Source: Aridibacter sp965216195
GTDB taxonomy: Bacteria > Acidobacteriota > Blastocatellia > Pyrinomonadales > Pyrinomonadaceae
DNA: 64,000 nucleotides
Assembly: GCA_965216195.1 (NCBI GenBank)
Contig: OZ244151.1
Span: 1,302,001-1,366,000, forward strand
Direction: 5' to 3'
This document shows, in pieces, positions 52,858 to 62,284 of the stretch. How positions within the stretch are numbered: position 1 is the stretch's first letter; each line of letters opens with the position of its first letter. The translations under genes and the position numbers were made by a program. The notes below the pieces were generated by a model that had not been told where the DNA came from, did not search any database, and saw nothing but the letters and a program-made list of their open reading frames with translations.

Positions 52858-54255
52858 ATGAAAACCAGACTGGAAAGCGACTTGATCGGAGATTTGGAAG
52901 TGCCCGAGGAGGCCTACTACGGAGTTCAAACCCAGAGGGCTTTAGACAACTTTGAGATTTCAACATCAAAAATGTGTAATCATCCCGAGTTTATCGCAGC
53001 TTTTGCGGCTGTGAAGATTGCAGCCACTCAGGCAAACAATGAATTGGATCTGATCGACGATGAAATCGCTAACGTGATTGTGGGTGCGGCCGAGGAAGTT
53101 ATGGAGGGGAAATTTGACGCCGAATTCCCTATTGATATGATTCAGGGCGGTGCCGGTACCTCTACAAACATGAACGCCAATGAAGTCATTTCAAACCGCG
53201 CGCTGGAGATTTTGGGACACAAAAAGGGCGAATACTCGATAGTTTCGCCAAATGATCACGTAAATCTTTCCCAGTCTACAAACGACGCTTATCCAACTGC
53301 TATCAAACTCGCCCTAATTAATGTAAATAAAAAGCTTATTAAACACATCGAGCGTTTAATAGCTTCGTTTCGCAGCAAGGGAAAAGAGTTTGAAAGCGTC
53401 ATGAAAATGGGTCGAACTCAGCTTCAGGATGCTGTTCCGATGACGCTCGGTCAGGAGTTTGAAGCCTACGCCGTAACCCTCGAAGAGGAGATCGATCGTC
53501 TATCAGAAATGGCTGATCTTTTCCTTGAGATTAATATGGGCGCAACGGCGATCGGTACCGGGATCAATTCCCTGCCTGGCTATGCAAAGTTATGTACCCG
53601 AAAGCTTGCCGAATTAACAGGAGAAAAGTTTGTACTTGCCTCAAACCTTATCGAAGCAACACCTGACACGGGTTCTTATGTTATTTATTCGTCAGCTCTA
53701 AAGCGCATGTCCGTAAAACTTTCGAAAATTTGTAACGACCTGCGTTTGCTTTCGTCAGGACCGAGAGCCGGTATTAACGAGATTAACTTGCCTAAAATGC
53801 AGCCCGGTTCATCGATTATGCCCGGAAAAGTAAATCCTGTGATTCCGGAGGTTGTAAATCAGGTGTGTTTTAAGGTGATCGGAAATGATTTAACCGTAAC
53901 TTTTGCCGCTGAGGCAGGTCAGCTTGAGTTAAACGTTATGGAGCCCGTGATTGTTCAAAGTATTTTGGAATCGATTGAGTTCCTTACTAAAGCTATGGAT
54001 TCCCTGCGCGAAAAATGCGTGGATGGAATTACCGCGAATGAGGATGTTTGCTCCGAGATGGTTAAGAACAGTATCGGAATCGTAACGGCTCTCAATCCGT
54101 ATATCGGCTATAAAAACAGCACAAAAGTCGCGAAAGAGGCTCTGGCGTCGGGCAAAAGTGTTTATGAGCTGGTTTTGGAAAAAGAGTTGCTAACGAAAGA
54201 AAAGCTCGATCAGATTCTAGACCCAAAAAATATGACGGCGCCGCATGATTTGTAA
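52858..54255 (+). CDS. aspA: Aspartate ammonia-lyase
   Basis: A 465-residue aspartase/fumarase-superfamily enzyme that converts aspartate to fumarate and ammonia. The superfamily signature GSSIMPGKVNPVIPE is near residue 320. GGAGTSTNMNANEVI and FEISTSKMCNHPEFI favour aspartase over class II fumarase. Length is typical (460-480). GGAGGTTT directly precedes the ATG and is complementary to an upstream element, so translation may be controlled by RNA folding. Confidence 0.92.
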   Translation: MKTRLESDLIGDLEVPEEAYYGVQTQRALDNFEISTSKMCNHPEFIAAFAAVKIAATQANNELDLIDDEIANVIVGAAEEVMEGKFDAEFPIDMIQGGAGTSTNMNANEVISNRALEILGHKKGEYSIVSPNDHVNLSQSTNDAYPTAIKLALINVNKKLIKHIERLIASFRSKGKEFESVMKMGRTQLQDAVPMTLGQEFEAYAVTLEEEIDRLSEMADLFLEINMGATAIGTGINSLPGYAKLCTRKLAELTGEKFVLASNLIEATPDTGSYVIYSSALKRMSVKLSKICNDLRLLSSGPRAGINEINLPKMQPGSSIMPGKVNPVIPEVVNQVCFKVIGNDLTVTFAAEAGQLELNVMEPVIVQSILESIEFLTKAMDSLREKCVDGITANEDVCSEMVKNSIGIVTALNPYIGYKNSTKVAKEALASGKSVYELVLEKELLTKEKLDQILDPKNMTAPHDL

Positions 54256-54280
54256 AACTTCCAAAACCTAACACGCCCAA

Positions 54281-54766
54281 CTATTCGATGATATCAGCCC
54301 ATTCGTCAGGATCATCGATCGCGATGGCATCTCCGGCTATTTCAACGTCGAGTGGATCCGGGACATTCGAAGTATTGGATATATCGAAGACATCCTGTTT
54401 TACGAATATCTGGCAGTCCGAACGCAGTGCAAGGGCGATCGCGTCCGACGGGCGTGCATCAAGGACTATTTTTCGGTCGGAAGAATCGGCAATTTCGACC
54501 GTGGCGTAGAAGGTGTTGTTTTGGAGGTCTGAAATGACGATTTTGTCCACTGTCATTCCCATTTCAATGATTAGATTTCGAAGTAAATCGTGAGTCATCG
54601 GGCGTTGAGGAGCGATTTTCTCGATCTCAAGCGCGATTGCGTTTGCTTCAAAGGCGCCAACCCAAATCGGTAATATCTTGTCAGAATCAACCGCCTTTAG
54701 CACCACGATGGGCGTGTTGCTGTTTGGATCCATAATGAGTGCGCCAATTTTTACTTCAACATCCAT
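54281..54766 (-). CDS. Bifunctional nuclease (BFN/DUF151) domain protein
   Basis: A 161-residue protein whose core, NTPIVVLKAVDSDKILPIWVG, then FEANAIALEIEK and LDARPSDAIALALRSDCQIFV, is the DUF151/BFN domain. Plant members have nuclease activity; the bacterial role is not settled. The acidic C-terminus (IDDPDEWADIIE) is typical. It is 27 bases downstream of miaB in the same direction and likely cotranscribed. Confidence 0.9.
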   Translation of the reverse strand: MDVEVKIGALIMDPNSNTPIVVLKAVDSDKILPIWVGAFEANAIALEIEKIAPQRPMTHDLLRNLIIEMGMTVDKIVISDLQNNTFYATVEIADSSDRKIVLDARPSDAIALALRSDCQIFVKQDVFDISNTSNVPDPLDVEIAGDAIAIDDPDEWADIIE

Positions 54767-54793
54767 AGATACATTTTACAAAGCAGCCAGCGT

Positions 54794-56122
54794 TTAGCAA
54801 ATCTCACCGAAAAGCGAACTGCGTTTACACTCGGTAATCCTCACGTTTACAATCTTGCCGAGCATATTTTTATCGGCTGCAAAATTTACGACCTTGTGAC
54901 ACGTTGAGTGCCCGGTGAGCTGATCCTCTTTTTGACTGGAAAGCCCCTCTGCCAAAACCTCAACCGTTTTTCCAAGATAGGAATCAAAACGTTTTTTCTG
55001 CACTTCCCTTTGACGTTTTTCGAGCGCGAGGAAACGTCTCGTTTTCTCCGCGGGCGAAACATCGTCTTCTAACTCAGCCGCAGGGGTTCCGGGTCTTTCC
55101 GAGTATTTAAACAGGTAAGCACTATCAAACTCACAGTACTCAACGAGATCCAAAGTCTCTTCAAAATCCTCAACGGTTTCGCCGGGGAACCCGACGATTA
55201 AGTCCGTCGTAAGCGAGATGTTTTTAGCCGAAGCTCTGAGCTTATCAATACGTTTCTTGTAGTTTTCGGCCGTGTGGCCGCGGCGCATAGCTCTCAAAAC
55301 CCGATTGCTTCCGGATTGCACGGGAAGGTGAACCCAGTTGCACAAGTTTTCAATCTCATCTATCGCTTCGACGATGTCCGGATGGAAGTCTCTGGGGAAT
55401 GATGTTGTAAATTTAAGCCGCTCAATCCCGGTTGCGGCAACGGCTCTCAACAGACGCGAAAAAGCTGTTGCGCCGGAAAAACCTTCAAGCCCGGTTTCCT
55501 CCTTCGGACGATAGCTATTCACGTTTTGTCCAATTAGATGAATCTCTTTGACGCCCTGTCTTCGAAGTTTCAAAACCTCGCGTACGATTTCCGAGGCCGG
55601 CAGGCTCTTTTCTCGTCCCCTTGCAAAGGGCACAATGCAGTAAGTGCAGAATTTATTGCACCCCTCAATGATCGGGACAAACGCAACATATGGGGAATGT
55701 CTTTGAGAAGACGCGGTAGACCAATCGTAGTCGATTTCCCTTTCGCCCAAGTCGGTGTATTTCTTGGTCTTTTTATCTAAAGATTTCTCAATTGCTTCCG
55801 AGACGCGTCCGATTGCTCTTGTACCTACAACGAAGTCGATGCCCTGCCCCTTTTCAAAAAGCGTCTCTCCTTCGAGCTGAGCGACGCAGCCCATTACTCC
55901 TACCGTTTTCGAGCGGTTATCAGAGTGATAGATTTGTCCGACGCGTGTGAAGAGTTTGTGCTCCGCTTTTTCGCGCACGGAGCATGTATTAAACAAGATT
56001 ACATCAGCCGCATCCTCGGACGAGGTCATTTCGTAGCCCTGTTCTGTCAGCTGAGTTGCGATCCTTTCGGAATCCGAAACATTCATTTGACATCCGAACG
56101 TTTCCAAATAAACTTTTTTCAT
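54794..56122 (-). CDS. miaB: tRNA-2-methylthio-N6-dimethylallyladenosine synthase MiaB
   Basis: A 442-residue radical-SAM methylthiotransferase. The N-terminal UPF0004 domain starts KKVYLETFGCQMNVSDSERI, with Cys in FGCQ, FNTCSVRE and MGCVAQ holding the second iron-sulfur cluster. The radical-SAM motif CNKFCTYCIVPFARGRE follows, and a TRAM domain closes the protein. It modifies A37 of tRNAs reading UNN codons. ATG at 56122 gives the family's usual start; an ATG at 56143 is possible. It diverges from dnaE with only 23 bases between starts. Confidence 0.96.
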   Translation of the reverse strand: MKKVYLETFGCQMNVSDSERIATQLTEQGYEMTSSEDAADVILFNTCSVREKAEHKLFTRVGQIYHSDNRSKTVGVMGCVAQLEGETLFEKGQGIDFVVGTRAIGRVSEAIEKSLDKKTKKYTDLGEREIDYDWSTASSQRHSPYVAFVPIIEGCNKFCTYCIVPFARGREKSLPASEIVREVLKLRRQGVKEIHLIGQNVNSYRPKEETGLEGFSGATAFSRLLRAVAATGIERLKFTTSFPRDFHPDIVEAIDEIENLCNWVHLPVQSGSNRVLRAMRRGHTAENYKKRIDKLRASAKNISLTTDLIVGFPGETVEDFEETLDLVEYCEFDSAYLFKYSERPGTPAAELEDDVSPAEKTRRFLALEKRQREVQKKRFDSYLGKTVEVLAEGLSSQKEDQLTGHSTCHKVVNFAADKNMLGKIVNVRITECKRSSLFGEIC

Positions 56123-56145
56123 ACTTTCTGGCGGCACACACATCT

Positions 56146-59100
56146 ATGCCTAACACTAAAAACTTTGTCCATTTGCATCTGCACACCGATTATAGCCTGT
56201 TAAAAGGCGCTATCCAACTAAAGCCGCTTGCAAAAAAATTGGGCGAACTCGAAATGGATTCGTGCGCGATTACGGATTACGGAAATATGTATGGCGCGAT
56301 CTCGTTTTACAAAACGATGAAGGAAAACGGCATACATCCAATACTCGGATATGAAGCGCTTGTGACGCCGGAAAGCCGTTTTGAGCGGGCGGCTTCCGTG
56401 AGAATGGGAGAGCGTCCCTATTACCATCTCGTGCTTTTGGCGAAGGATTATCAGGGATATCTAAACCTTTGTTACCTCGCGTCGAAAGCTTTTACGGAAG
56501 GTTTCCATCATCAACCCCGAATTGACCTGGAACTCCTCGCCGAAAAATCAGAAGGCTTAATTGGACTCTCATCCGGATTAAAAGGTTTTGCCGGACACTT
56601 TTTAAGTAACGATGATTTCGCGAGTGCGCTTAAAAGTGTTGGGCAGCTAAAAGAGATTTTTGAAGACGATAGCTTTTATCTCGAAATTCAGGATCATGGG
56701 CTCGAATCCGAAGCCAAAATAAGGGATGGGTTGATAAAGCTTTCGCAAAAAACCGAAACTCCACTTGTCGCAACAAACGATCCGCACTATTTGGCCAAAT
56801 CAGACTCAAGAGCGCACGATGTATTACTTTGCATCGGTGAGGGGAAAACTGTAAATGACGCCTCGCGAACCACTCTCGGAAGCGACAAATACTACCTGCG
56901 TTCTGCGGAAGAGATGTGGGAAATATTTGGCGCGGATTTCCCCGATGCTTTCAAGCGAACGGTCGAAATTGCCGAGATGTGCAACGTGGACATCCCCCTT
57001 GAAGACAACTTACAACTTCCAGATTATCCAATTCCCGTTGATTCAGGGTGCAGCGACATCAACGAGTATTTCGAACAAGTTGTATACGAGGGATTCGAGC
57101 GACGGAAGAAAGAAGTTTGGGAGGTTTTAGAAGAAAAAGGCGAGCTTAAATACCCGATAGAAGACTACCGCGAGCGAATAAAATCCGAGATTGAGATTAT
57201 CAGGCGGATGAAATACCCGGGATACTTTCTGATCGTCTGGGACTTTATGCATTATGCGCGTGAAAAGGAAATTCCGGTTGGACCCGGACGCGGTTCGGCG
57301 GCTGGCTCACTCGTCGCATATTGCATGGAGATAACGGACGTTGATCCAATTCAATACGAACTTCTTTTTGAGCGTTTCTTAAACCCGGAACGGATTTCGA
57401 TGCCGGATATCGATATTGACTTTTGTGTTCACGGAAGATCCGAGGTTATCGAACACGTGTCCGAGCTCTACGGACGGGATTCCGTCTGCCAGATAATTAC
57501 TTTTGGGACTATGGCTTCAAAAGCTGCGATAAAAGACGTCGGGCGAGCGCTCAGTATGTCCTATGCTGAGGTAGAGAAAATTGCAAAACTCATTCCTCCG
57601 CCGGTGCGCGGTAGGAACGTAAGCATCGGTCAGGCTTTGGAGCAGGTGCCGGAGCTCGTTAAGGCTATGAAATCCGATCCGCAGGTTAAGGAGTTGGTCG
57701 ATCTGGCTCAGAGACTCGAAGGGTGTGCGCGCCATTCTTCCGTACACGCCGCCGGTGTTGTAATTTCACCGAAACCGCTCGATCAATTGGTTCCCGTGGC
57801 GATTTCCTCCAGAAATGAGGAGCTGACCAGCCAGTACCCGATGAACGACCTTGAAATGGTTGGGATGCTTAAGATGGATTTTCTTGCGTTAACCACTTTA
57901 ACGATTATAAACGACTGTTTAAAGACGCTTAAACAGAAAACAGGCGAAACGCTTAATTGGAGCAAGGTCTCGCTTAAGGACGAAAAGGCGATGGACCTTT
58001 TCGGACAAGGACTAACGGAGGCAATTTTTCAGTTTGAATCAGGTGGGATGCAGGAGATATGCCGACGCCTTAAGCCGACCGAATTAGAAGACCTGGCGGC
58101 ACTAAACGCTCTCTACCGTCCAGGCCCTTTGGATGGCGGAATGGTAGATGATTTTATCGAGAGGCATAGGGGCGAAAAGCGCGTAAAGTATATTATTCCG
58201 GAGATGAAGGAGATTCTGGAAAACACGTTCGGTATCCTTGTTTATCAAGAGCAAATCATGCAGCTTGCGCAAAAACTCGCTGGATATTCGCTCGGTGAGG
58301 CGGATATGATGCGGCGCGCGATGGGCAAAAAGAAGCGGTCGGAAATGGCAAAGCATGAAGAGAAATTTATTGAAGGATCTGTTGCGAATGGAGTGGCACG
58401 GGAGAAGGCGGAAGAGATATATAATTTGATGGCGCAGTTTGCCGATTATGGGTTTAACAGAAGCCATAGTGTGGCGTATGCTTACATCGCTTATCAGACC
58501 GCTTATCTTAAAGCGCATTATCCCGCTTATTTTTATGCATCCGTTTTATCAAGCGAAGCGGACAACAGCGCCAAGATATATAAATATGCAAATGAACTAA
58601 AGAAATCCGGTTTGAAGCTGTTGCCGCCCGATGTGAATGAAAGCGACAGCGGTTTTACACCTTCGGAAGGTGCGGTGAGATTTGGTTTAACGGCCATAAA
58701 GGGGTTGGGCTCATCCGGAGTGGAATCGATAACTGGAGCACGCAATGAAGGCGGGAGGTTCACTTCCCTTTTCGATTTTGCGGAACGCCTTCCTCAAGGA
58801 ACGATAAACAGGCGAGGACTAGAAAGTCTCGTTGGTGCCGGCGCCTTTGACTCAGTAATCCCGGATGGCCACACGATCGCTCAAGGAAGAGCAAGACTTT
58901 TTGCCTCGGTGGATAAAGCGATTTCACGTGCGCAGCGCGCATGGGATGACAAACTGCGAGGACAGACGGATTTATTTGCGTCGGTGCAAAATGAATCTGG
59001 GAGTGATCATTTGGATCTTCCCAACGTTAAGCCCTGGTCTGAGTCTGAGCTTTCAAATCAGGAAAAAAATGCGGTTGGCTTCTATTTATCCACCCATCCA

Positions 59101-59667
59101 TTGGAAACTTATGCTGAGCTATTGAGGGATCTTAATGTAAAGACCGTGGATGATTATTTCGAGGTATCGCGTGGAGATCGGATCGCGCTTGCGGGACTCG
59201 TCTCGCGTTTTCAGGCGAAATACAGCAAGAAAGGCAATCGATTTTGTATTTTCCGACTTGAAGATCAGACCGGCGGTGTGAAATGTTTGGGTTGGGCGGA
59301 AGCCTACAATAAGTTTAGCAGCGTCTTGGACGACGATGAATTGCTGTTGGTAGAAGGTCGCGTGGAATCAAACGAAGGGCAGGATATTACGGTGATAATT
59401 GACGATGCTAAACGTCTATCGGATATTGCGTTTGAGACAGTCTCAAAACTTTCGATTTCGCTGCCACCGGGGGAATATGACACGGCTTTTTTGGAGAATC
59501 TTCTTTCGATTTTGAGCAGAAAACGTGGCTCGTGCGACGTATTTCTTAAAGTGCCGCTTGAGGACGGCGTAGTAGCGGACGTTCTAGCCGAGCCGTTGAA
59601 GGTGGAAGGATCGAGTTTTACCGAACGGGAATTGACGGATTTGGGCTGCCAAATTAATTGGAATTAG
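56146..59667 (+). CDS. dnaE: DNA polymerase III alpha subunit
   Basis: A 1173-residue replicative polymerase. The PHP domain starts FVHLHLHTDYSLLKGA; the C-family palm has GPGRGSAAGSLVAYC and PDIDIDF (Asp421, 423, 425, of which two bind catalytic metal ions). The helix-hairpin-helix and OB domains (RIALAGLVSRFQAKYSKKGN) are near the C-terminus. The start is set at MPNTKNFVHLHLHTDYS; an upstream in-frame ATG would overlap miaB. The stop is ten bases before accA. Confidence 0.97.
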   Translation: MPNTKNFVHLHLHTDYSLLKGAIQLKPLAKKLGELEMDSCAITDYGNMYGAISFYKTMKENGIHPILGYEALVTPESRFERAASVRMGERPYYHLVLLAKDYQGYLNLCYLASKAFTEGFHHQPRIDLELLAEKSEGLIGLSSGLKGFAGHFLSNDDFASALKSVGQLKEIFEDDSFYLEIQDHGLESEAKIRDGLIKLSQKTETPLVATNDPHYLAKSDSRAHDVLLCIGEGKTVNDASRTTLGSDKYYLRSAEEMWEIFGADFPDAFKRTVEIAEMCNVDIPLEDNLQLPDYPIPVDSGCSDINEYFEQVVYEGFERRKKEVWEVLEEKGELKYPIEDYRERIKSEIEIIRRMKYPGYFLIVWDFMHYAREKEIPVGPGRGSAAGSLVAYCMEITDVDPIQYELLFERFLNPERISMPDIDIDFCVHGRSEVIEHVSELYGRDSVCQIITFGTMASKAAIKDVGRALSMSYAEVEKIAKLIPPPVRGRNVSIGQALEQVPELVKAMKSDPQVKELVDLAQRLEGCARHSSVHAAGVVISPKPLDQLVPVAISSRNEELTSQYPMNDLEMVGMLKMDFLALTTLTIINDCLKTLKQKTGETLNWSKVSLKDEKAMDLFGQGLTEAIFQFESGGMQEICRRLKPTELEDLAALNALYRPGPLDGGMVDDFIERHRGEKRVKYIIPEMKEILENTFGILVYQEQIMQLAQKLAGYSLGEADMMRRAMGKKKRSEMAKHEEKFIEGSVANGVAREKAEEIYNLMAQFADYGFNRSHSVAYAYIAYQTAYLKAHYPAYFYASVLSSEADNSAKIYKYANELKKSGLKLLPPDVNESDSGFTPSEGAVRFGLTAIKGLGSSGVESITGARNEGGRFTSLFDFAERLPQGTINRRGLESLVGAGAFDSVIPDGHTIAQGRARLFASVDKAISRAQRAWDDKLRGQTDLFASVQNESGSDHLDLPNVKPWSESELSNQEKNAVGFYLSTHPLETYAELLRDLNVKTVDDYFEVSRGDRIALAGLVSRFQAKYSKKGNRFCIFRLEDQTGGVKCLGWAEAYNKFSSVLDDDELLLVEGRVESNEGQDITVIIDDAKRLSDIAFETVSKLSISLPPGEYDTAFLENLLSILSRKRGSCDVFLKVPLEDGVVADVLAEPLKVEGSSFTERELTDLGCQINWN

Positions 59668-59677
59668 AAATAAACAT

Positions 59678-60517
59678 ATGGCTGATAAGAAAACAGACGC
59701 TTTTGAGCGCGTAAAAACTGCGCGACATCCGGACCGTCCGTACTCGTTGGATCTCTTTAAAGGGATGTTTACAGACTTTGTCGAACTCCACGGGGATCGT
59801 CGCTTTGCAGATGACGCGGCTTTGATATCGGGGCTTGCCAAGTTAGGCGATTTTGACGTGGCTGTGATTGGTCAGCAAAAAGGCAGAGACACAAATCAAC
59901 GGCGCGTAAGGAATTTCGGAATGCCAAAACCGGAAGGGTATAGAAAAGCCTTACGGATTATGAAACTTGCCGAGAAATTTTCGCGGCCAATAATCACATT
60001 CATCGACACTCCGGGCGCCTATCCGGGTATCGATGCCGAAGAACGCGGACAGGCCGAAGCGATCGCTTACAATTTGCGTGAAATGGCGAATCTGACAGTC
60101 CCGACGATTTGCGTGGTAGTAGGGGAAGGCGGGTCTGGCGGTGCACTTGCAATTGCGGTTGGCGATCGTGTGCTTATGATGGAAAATGCTATTTACTCGG
60201 TAATATCGCCCGAGGGTTGTGCTGCAATCCTTTGGAAAGATGCCTCTATGTCCGAAAGTGCCGCAGCGAATTTGCGTCTTACGGCCGATGAACTTGAGAA
60301 AAATGGAGTGATTGACGGTATTGTTGGCGAAAAAAGCGAGTGGAAAATTGAAGCCGACGACGAAGACCTTGAAAAGTTTGCCCGACACAAAGTCACAAAG
60401 AAACTTAAGAAAACCCTGATAAAGTGTTTGGAAGAATTGGGTGGAATTGATGGTGAAACACTTAAAAAGGAACGGTTTGAGAAGTTTAGGGAAATGGGCA
60501 AATGGGTAGCAACGTAG
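59678..60517 (+). CDS. accA: Acetyl-CoA carboxylase carboxyltransferase subunit alpha
   Basis: A 279-residue protein of the crotonase-like carboxyltransferase type. The family signature ITFIDTPGAYPGIDAEERGQAEAIAYNL is clear, shortened here, with GEGGSGGALAIAVGDRV next. AccA moves the carboxyl group from biotin to acetyl-CoA, the first step of fatty-acid synthesis; its partner accD is not in view. It is shorter than the E. coli protein (319) because most of the N-terminal helical extension is missing. It likely shares a transcript with dnaE. Confidence 0.94.
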   Translation: MADKKTDAFERVKTARHPDRPYSLDLFKGMFTDFVELHGDRRFADDAALISGLAKLGDFDVAVIGQQKGRDTNQRRVRNFGMPKPEGYRKALRIMKLAEKFSRPIITFIDTPGAYPGIDAEERGQAEAIAYNLREMANLTVPTICVVVGEGGSGGALAIAVGDRVLMMENAIYSVISPEGCAAILWKDASMSESAAANLRLTADELEKNGVIDGIVGEKSEWKIEADDEDLEKFARHKVTKKLKKTLIKCLEELGGIDGETLKKERFEKFREMGKWVAT

Positions 60518-60550
60518 GCGAACAGTCGAACTGCCCGCCTACGAATTTTT
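60513..60550 (+). terminator. Terminator that includes the accA stop codon
   Basis: CGTAGGCG (60513-60520) and CGCCTACG (60536-60543) form an 8-bp stem followed by AATTTTT. The left arm contains the stop codon TAG. Confidence 0.7.
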
Positions 60551-60560
60551 GAGTTAAAAG

Positions 60561-61019
60561 CTAAAACGGTATTTCGTCATCCGAAACTGCTTCATCAGCC
60601 GGCGCTTCTCTCGTCGTATCTTTAGATTCGGAGTCAGTTCCCCCAAATTCATTTGCTGATCCGGCTCCGGCGGACGCACTATCTGCTCTTGTGCCGCCGC
60701 TTAAAAACTGCATATCCGTCGCAGTAACATCAAGCGTTTGACGTGTGTTTCCATCACGGTCTGTCCACTCATCGAGTTTTAACCTGCCCTCGATGTAAAC
60801 TGAGCTTCCCTTTTGTAGATACTTTGAGGCATTTTCCGCTTGTCGTCCCCATAGCGTAATTCGAAACCATGTCGTGATATCCTGAAAATCACCGGATTTA
60901 TCCCTGCGCTTTTCATTGGTAGCCATTGAGAAATTACATACTGCGGTTCCTTGAGGTGTGTAGCGCAATTCCGGATCGCGCCCTAGATTTCCAACTATTG
61001 TTATTTTGTTAAAAGACAT
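60561..61019 (-). CDS. ssb: Single-stranded DNA-binding protein
   Basis: A 152-residue SSB with an N-terminal OB-fold (MSFNKITIVGNLGRDPELRY; TTWFRITLWGRQAENASKYL) and a disordered Ser/Ala/Gly/Asp-rich linker ending in the acidic DDEIPF tip that binds partner proteins. GGAGAG lies upstream of the ATG. It converges with accA, with the terminator between. Confidence 0.96.
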   Translation of the reverse strand: MSFNKITIVGNLGRDPELRYTPQGTAVCNFSMATNEKRRDKSGDFQDITTWFRITLWGRQAENASKYLQKGSSVYIEGRLKLDEWTDRDGNTRQTLDVTATDMQFLSGGTRADSASAGAGSANEFGGTDSESKDTTREAPADEAVSDDEIPF

Positions 61020-61151
61020 TTTACTCTCCGTTTGGGATGTTTTTAGCGAACACTAACAGTTACTAATTCATCTGTTTGAAAGAATGTTCGCTCTATTTTA
61101 AGATTAGTTTTGACTAATTCTAGACCCAATAATACCAAAACTCAAAACTTG

Positions 61152-62276
61152 ATGTATCGATTGTTAGTCATTTTAGGCTTCGTGTTGATAATAACGCTTG
61201 GCGCAACCGTTGAGGTGGATGCTCAAGCGGTCGAGGATTGGGCGAAACCGGTTAAACCTTGTTGGGTTTTTCAGACGGATGAAATGTCATCACTTGCATC
61301 TGCGTCTGATAACGAGAAAACAATTCTCTTGCCGCTTATTAACGGTTCCGTTTCCGCAATTGACGTAGATACCGGCAAGTCGATATGGAATTTAGATCTC
61401 AAAAATTCTATTAACTCCCGTCGGATATTGGTAAACCGCACAAGTCTTTATCTAACGGGAGAAATTGAACCGGAGGTCGACTCAGTTTCGAGCGAGGCTT
61501 CCCTTCCGGAGGGCAAATACAAAGTTTATTCAGTGGATATCGATTCCGGTATCAATAATTGGGTTAACGGTTTGAGTCTCAAGCGTTTTTCAGAGAGTTT
61601 GTCGATATCGATGGACGAAAAGCGGATTGTAGTTGCTGCGAATCAAGGTGAGGTTTTAAGTTTTGATAAGCGGGATCGAGGATTTGAGTGGCAGGTCGAT
61701 CTTCAAACCCGGCTTACGACTTCCCCAACGATCGGCGCGAGTTCGATACTGATTGGAACGCGAAACAAAACGATTGCGCGAATTGAAAAAGCGTCTGGTA
61801 AAATATTGAGTCAGATTCCCGTAAGTGATGTCCCGAGTAGCCTTTATGTAGATTCGGAAACGATTTTTGTTGGAGATAGTCGAGGGTTTCTTCGCTCTTT
61901 CGACCCTGGGGAAAATCTTCGCTGGAGAGCCCGTACTGGCGGAAAAATAGTTGAAATTGCACCGATAGGAAACGACTTGCTGGTATCTTCCGACGACAAT
62001 TTTGCCTATCTTTTCACCAAGAACAAGGGTAAAAAGCGTTGGAAGCGAAAGCTAGCAGGGCGAATCATCGGCAAATCAATCTTAGATAATAGCGTCGCTG
62101 TTTTTCTAAGCAGCGGTAGCAACGAAGCGGTTTTTGTAAATCTAAAAAATGGAAAAATCGTAAACCGTATTGAAGTAGGTGTTGATCAATGGTTTGTAAG
62201 CCCACCTAGGTACGTTGGCGGTAAGGTTATTCTTCCTACGAACGACGGTTTATCGGCATTTAGTCCAAGCTGTTAA
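61152..62276 (+). CDS. Exported PQQ/BamB-like beta-propeller protein
   Basis: A 374-residue protein with a signal peptide (MYRLLVILGFVLIITLGATV) and repeated propeller-type motifs such as AIDVDTGKSIWNLDLKNS, YSVDIDSGINNWVNGLSL, SFDPGENLRWRARTG and LFTKNKGKKRWKRKLAG. This is a PQQ/WD-like propeller similar to BamB in form; its job is unknown. The ATG at 61152 fits the signal peptide better than an upstream TTG at 61110. It includes a copy of the dispersed 16-bp repeat, encoding ASDNE at residues 51-55. Confidence 0.75.
   Translation: MYRLLVILGFVLIITLGATVEVDAQAVEDWAKPVKPCWVFQTDEMSSLASASDNEKTILLPLINGSVSAIDVDTGKSIWNLDLKNSINSRRILVNRTSLYLTGEIEPEVDSVSSEASLPEGKYKVYSVDIDSGINNWVNGLSLKRFSESLSISMDEKRIVVAANQGEVLSFDKRDRGFEWQVDLQTRLTTSPTIGASSILIGTRNKTIARIEKASGKILSQIPVSDVPSSLYVDSETIFVGDSRGFLRSFDPGENLRWRARTGGKIVEIAPIGNDLLVSSDDNFAYLFTKNKGKKRWKRKLAGRIIGKSILDNSVAVFLSSGSNEAVFVNLKNGKIVNRIEVGVDQWFVSPPRYVGGKVILPTNDGLSAFSPSC
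61302..61317 (+). repeat. 16-bp dispersed repeat, copy 3 (encodes ASDNE)
   Basis: GCGTCTGATAACGAGA inside the propeller gene. It is identical over 16 bases to the inverted copy at 62851. Confidence 0.6.
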
Positions 62277-62284
62277 CAACTCAT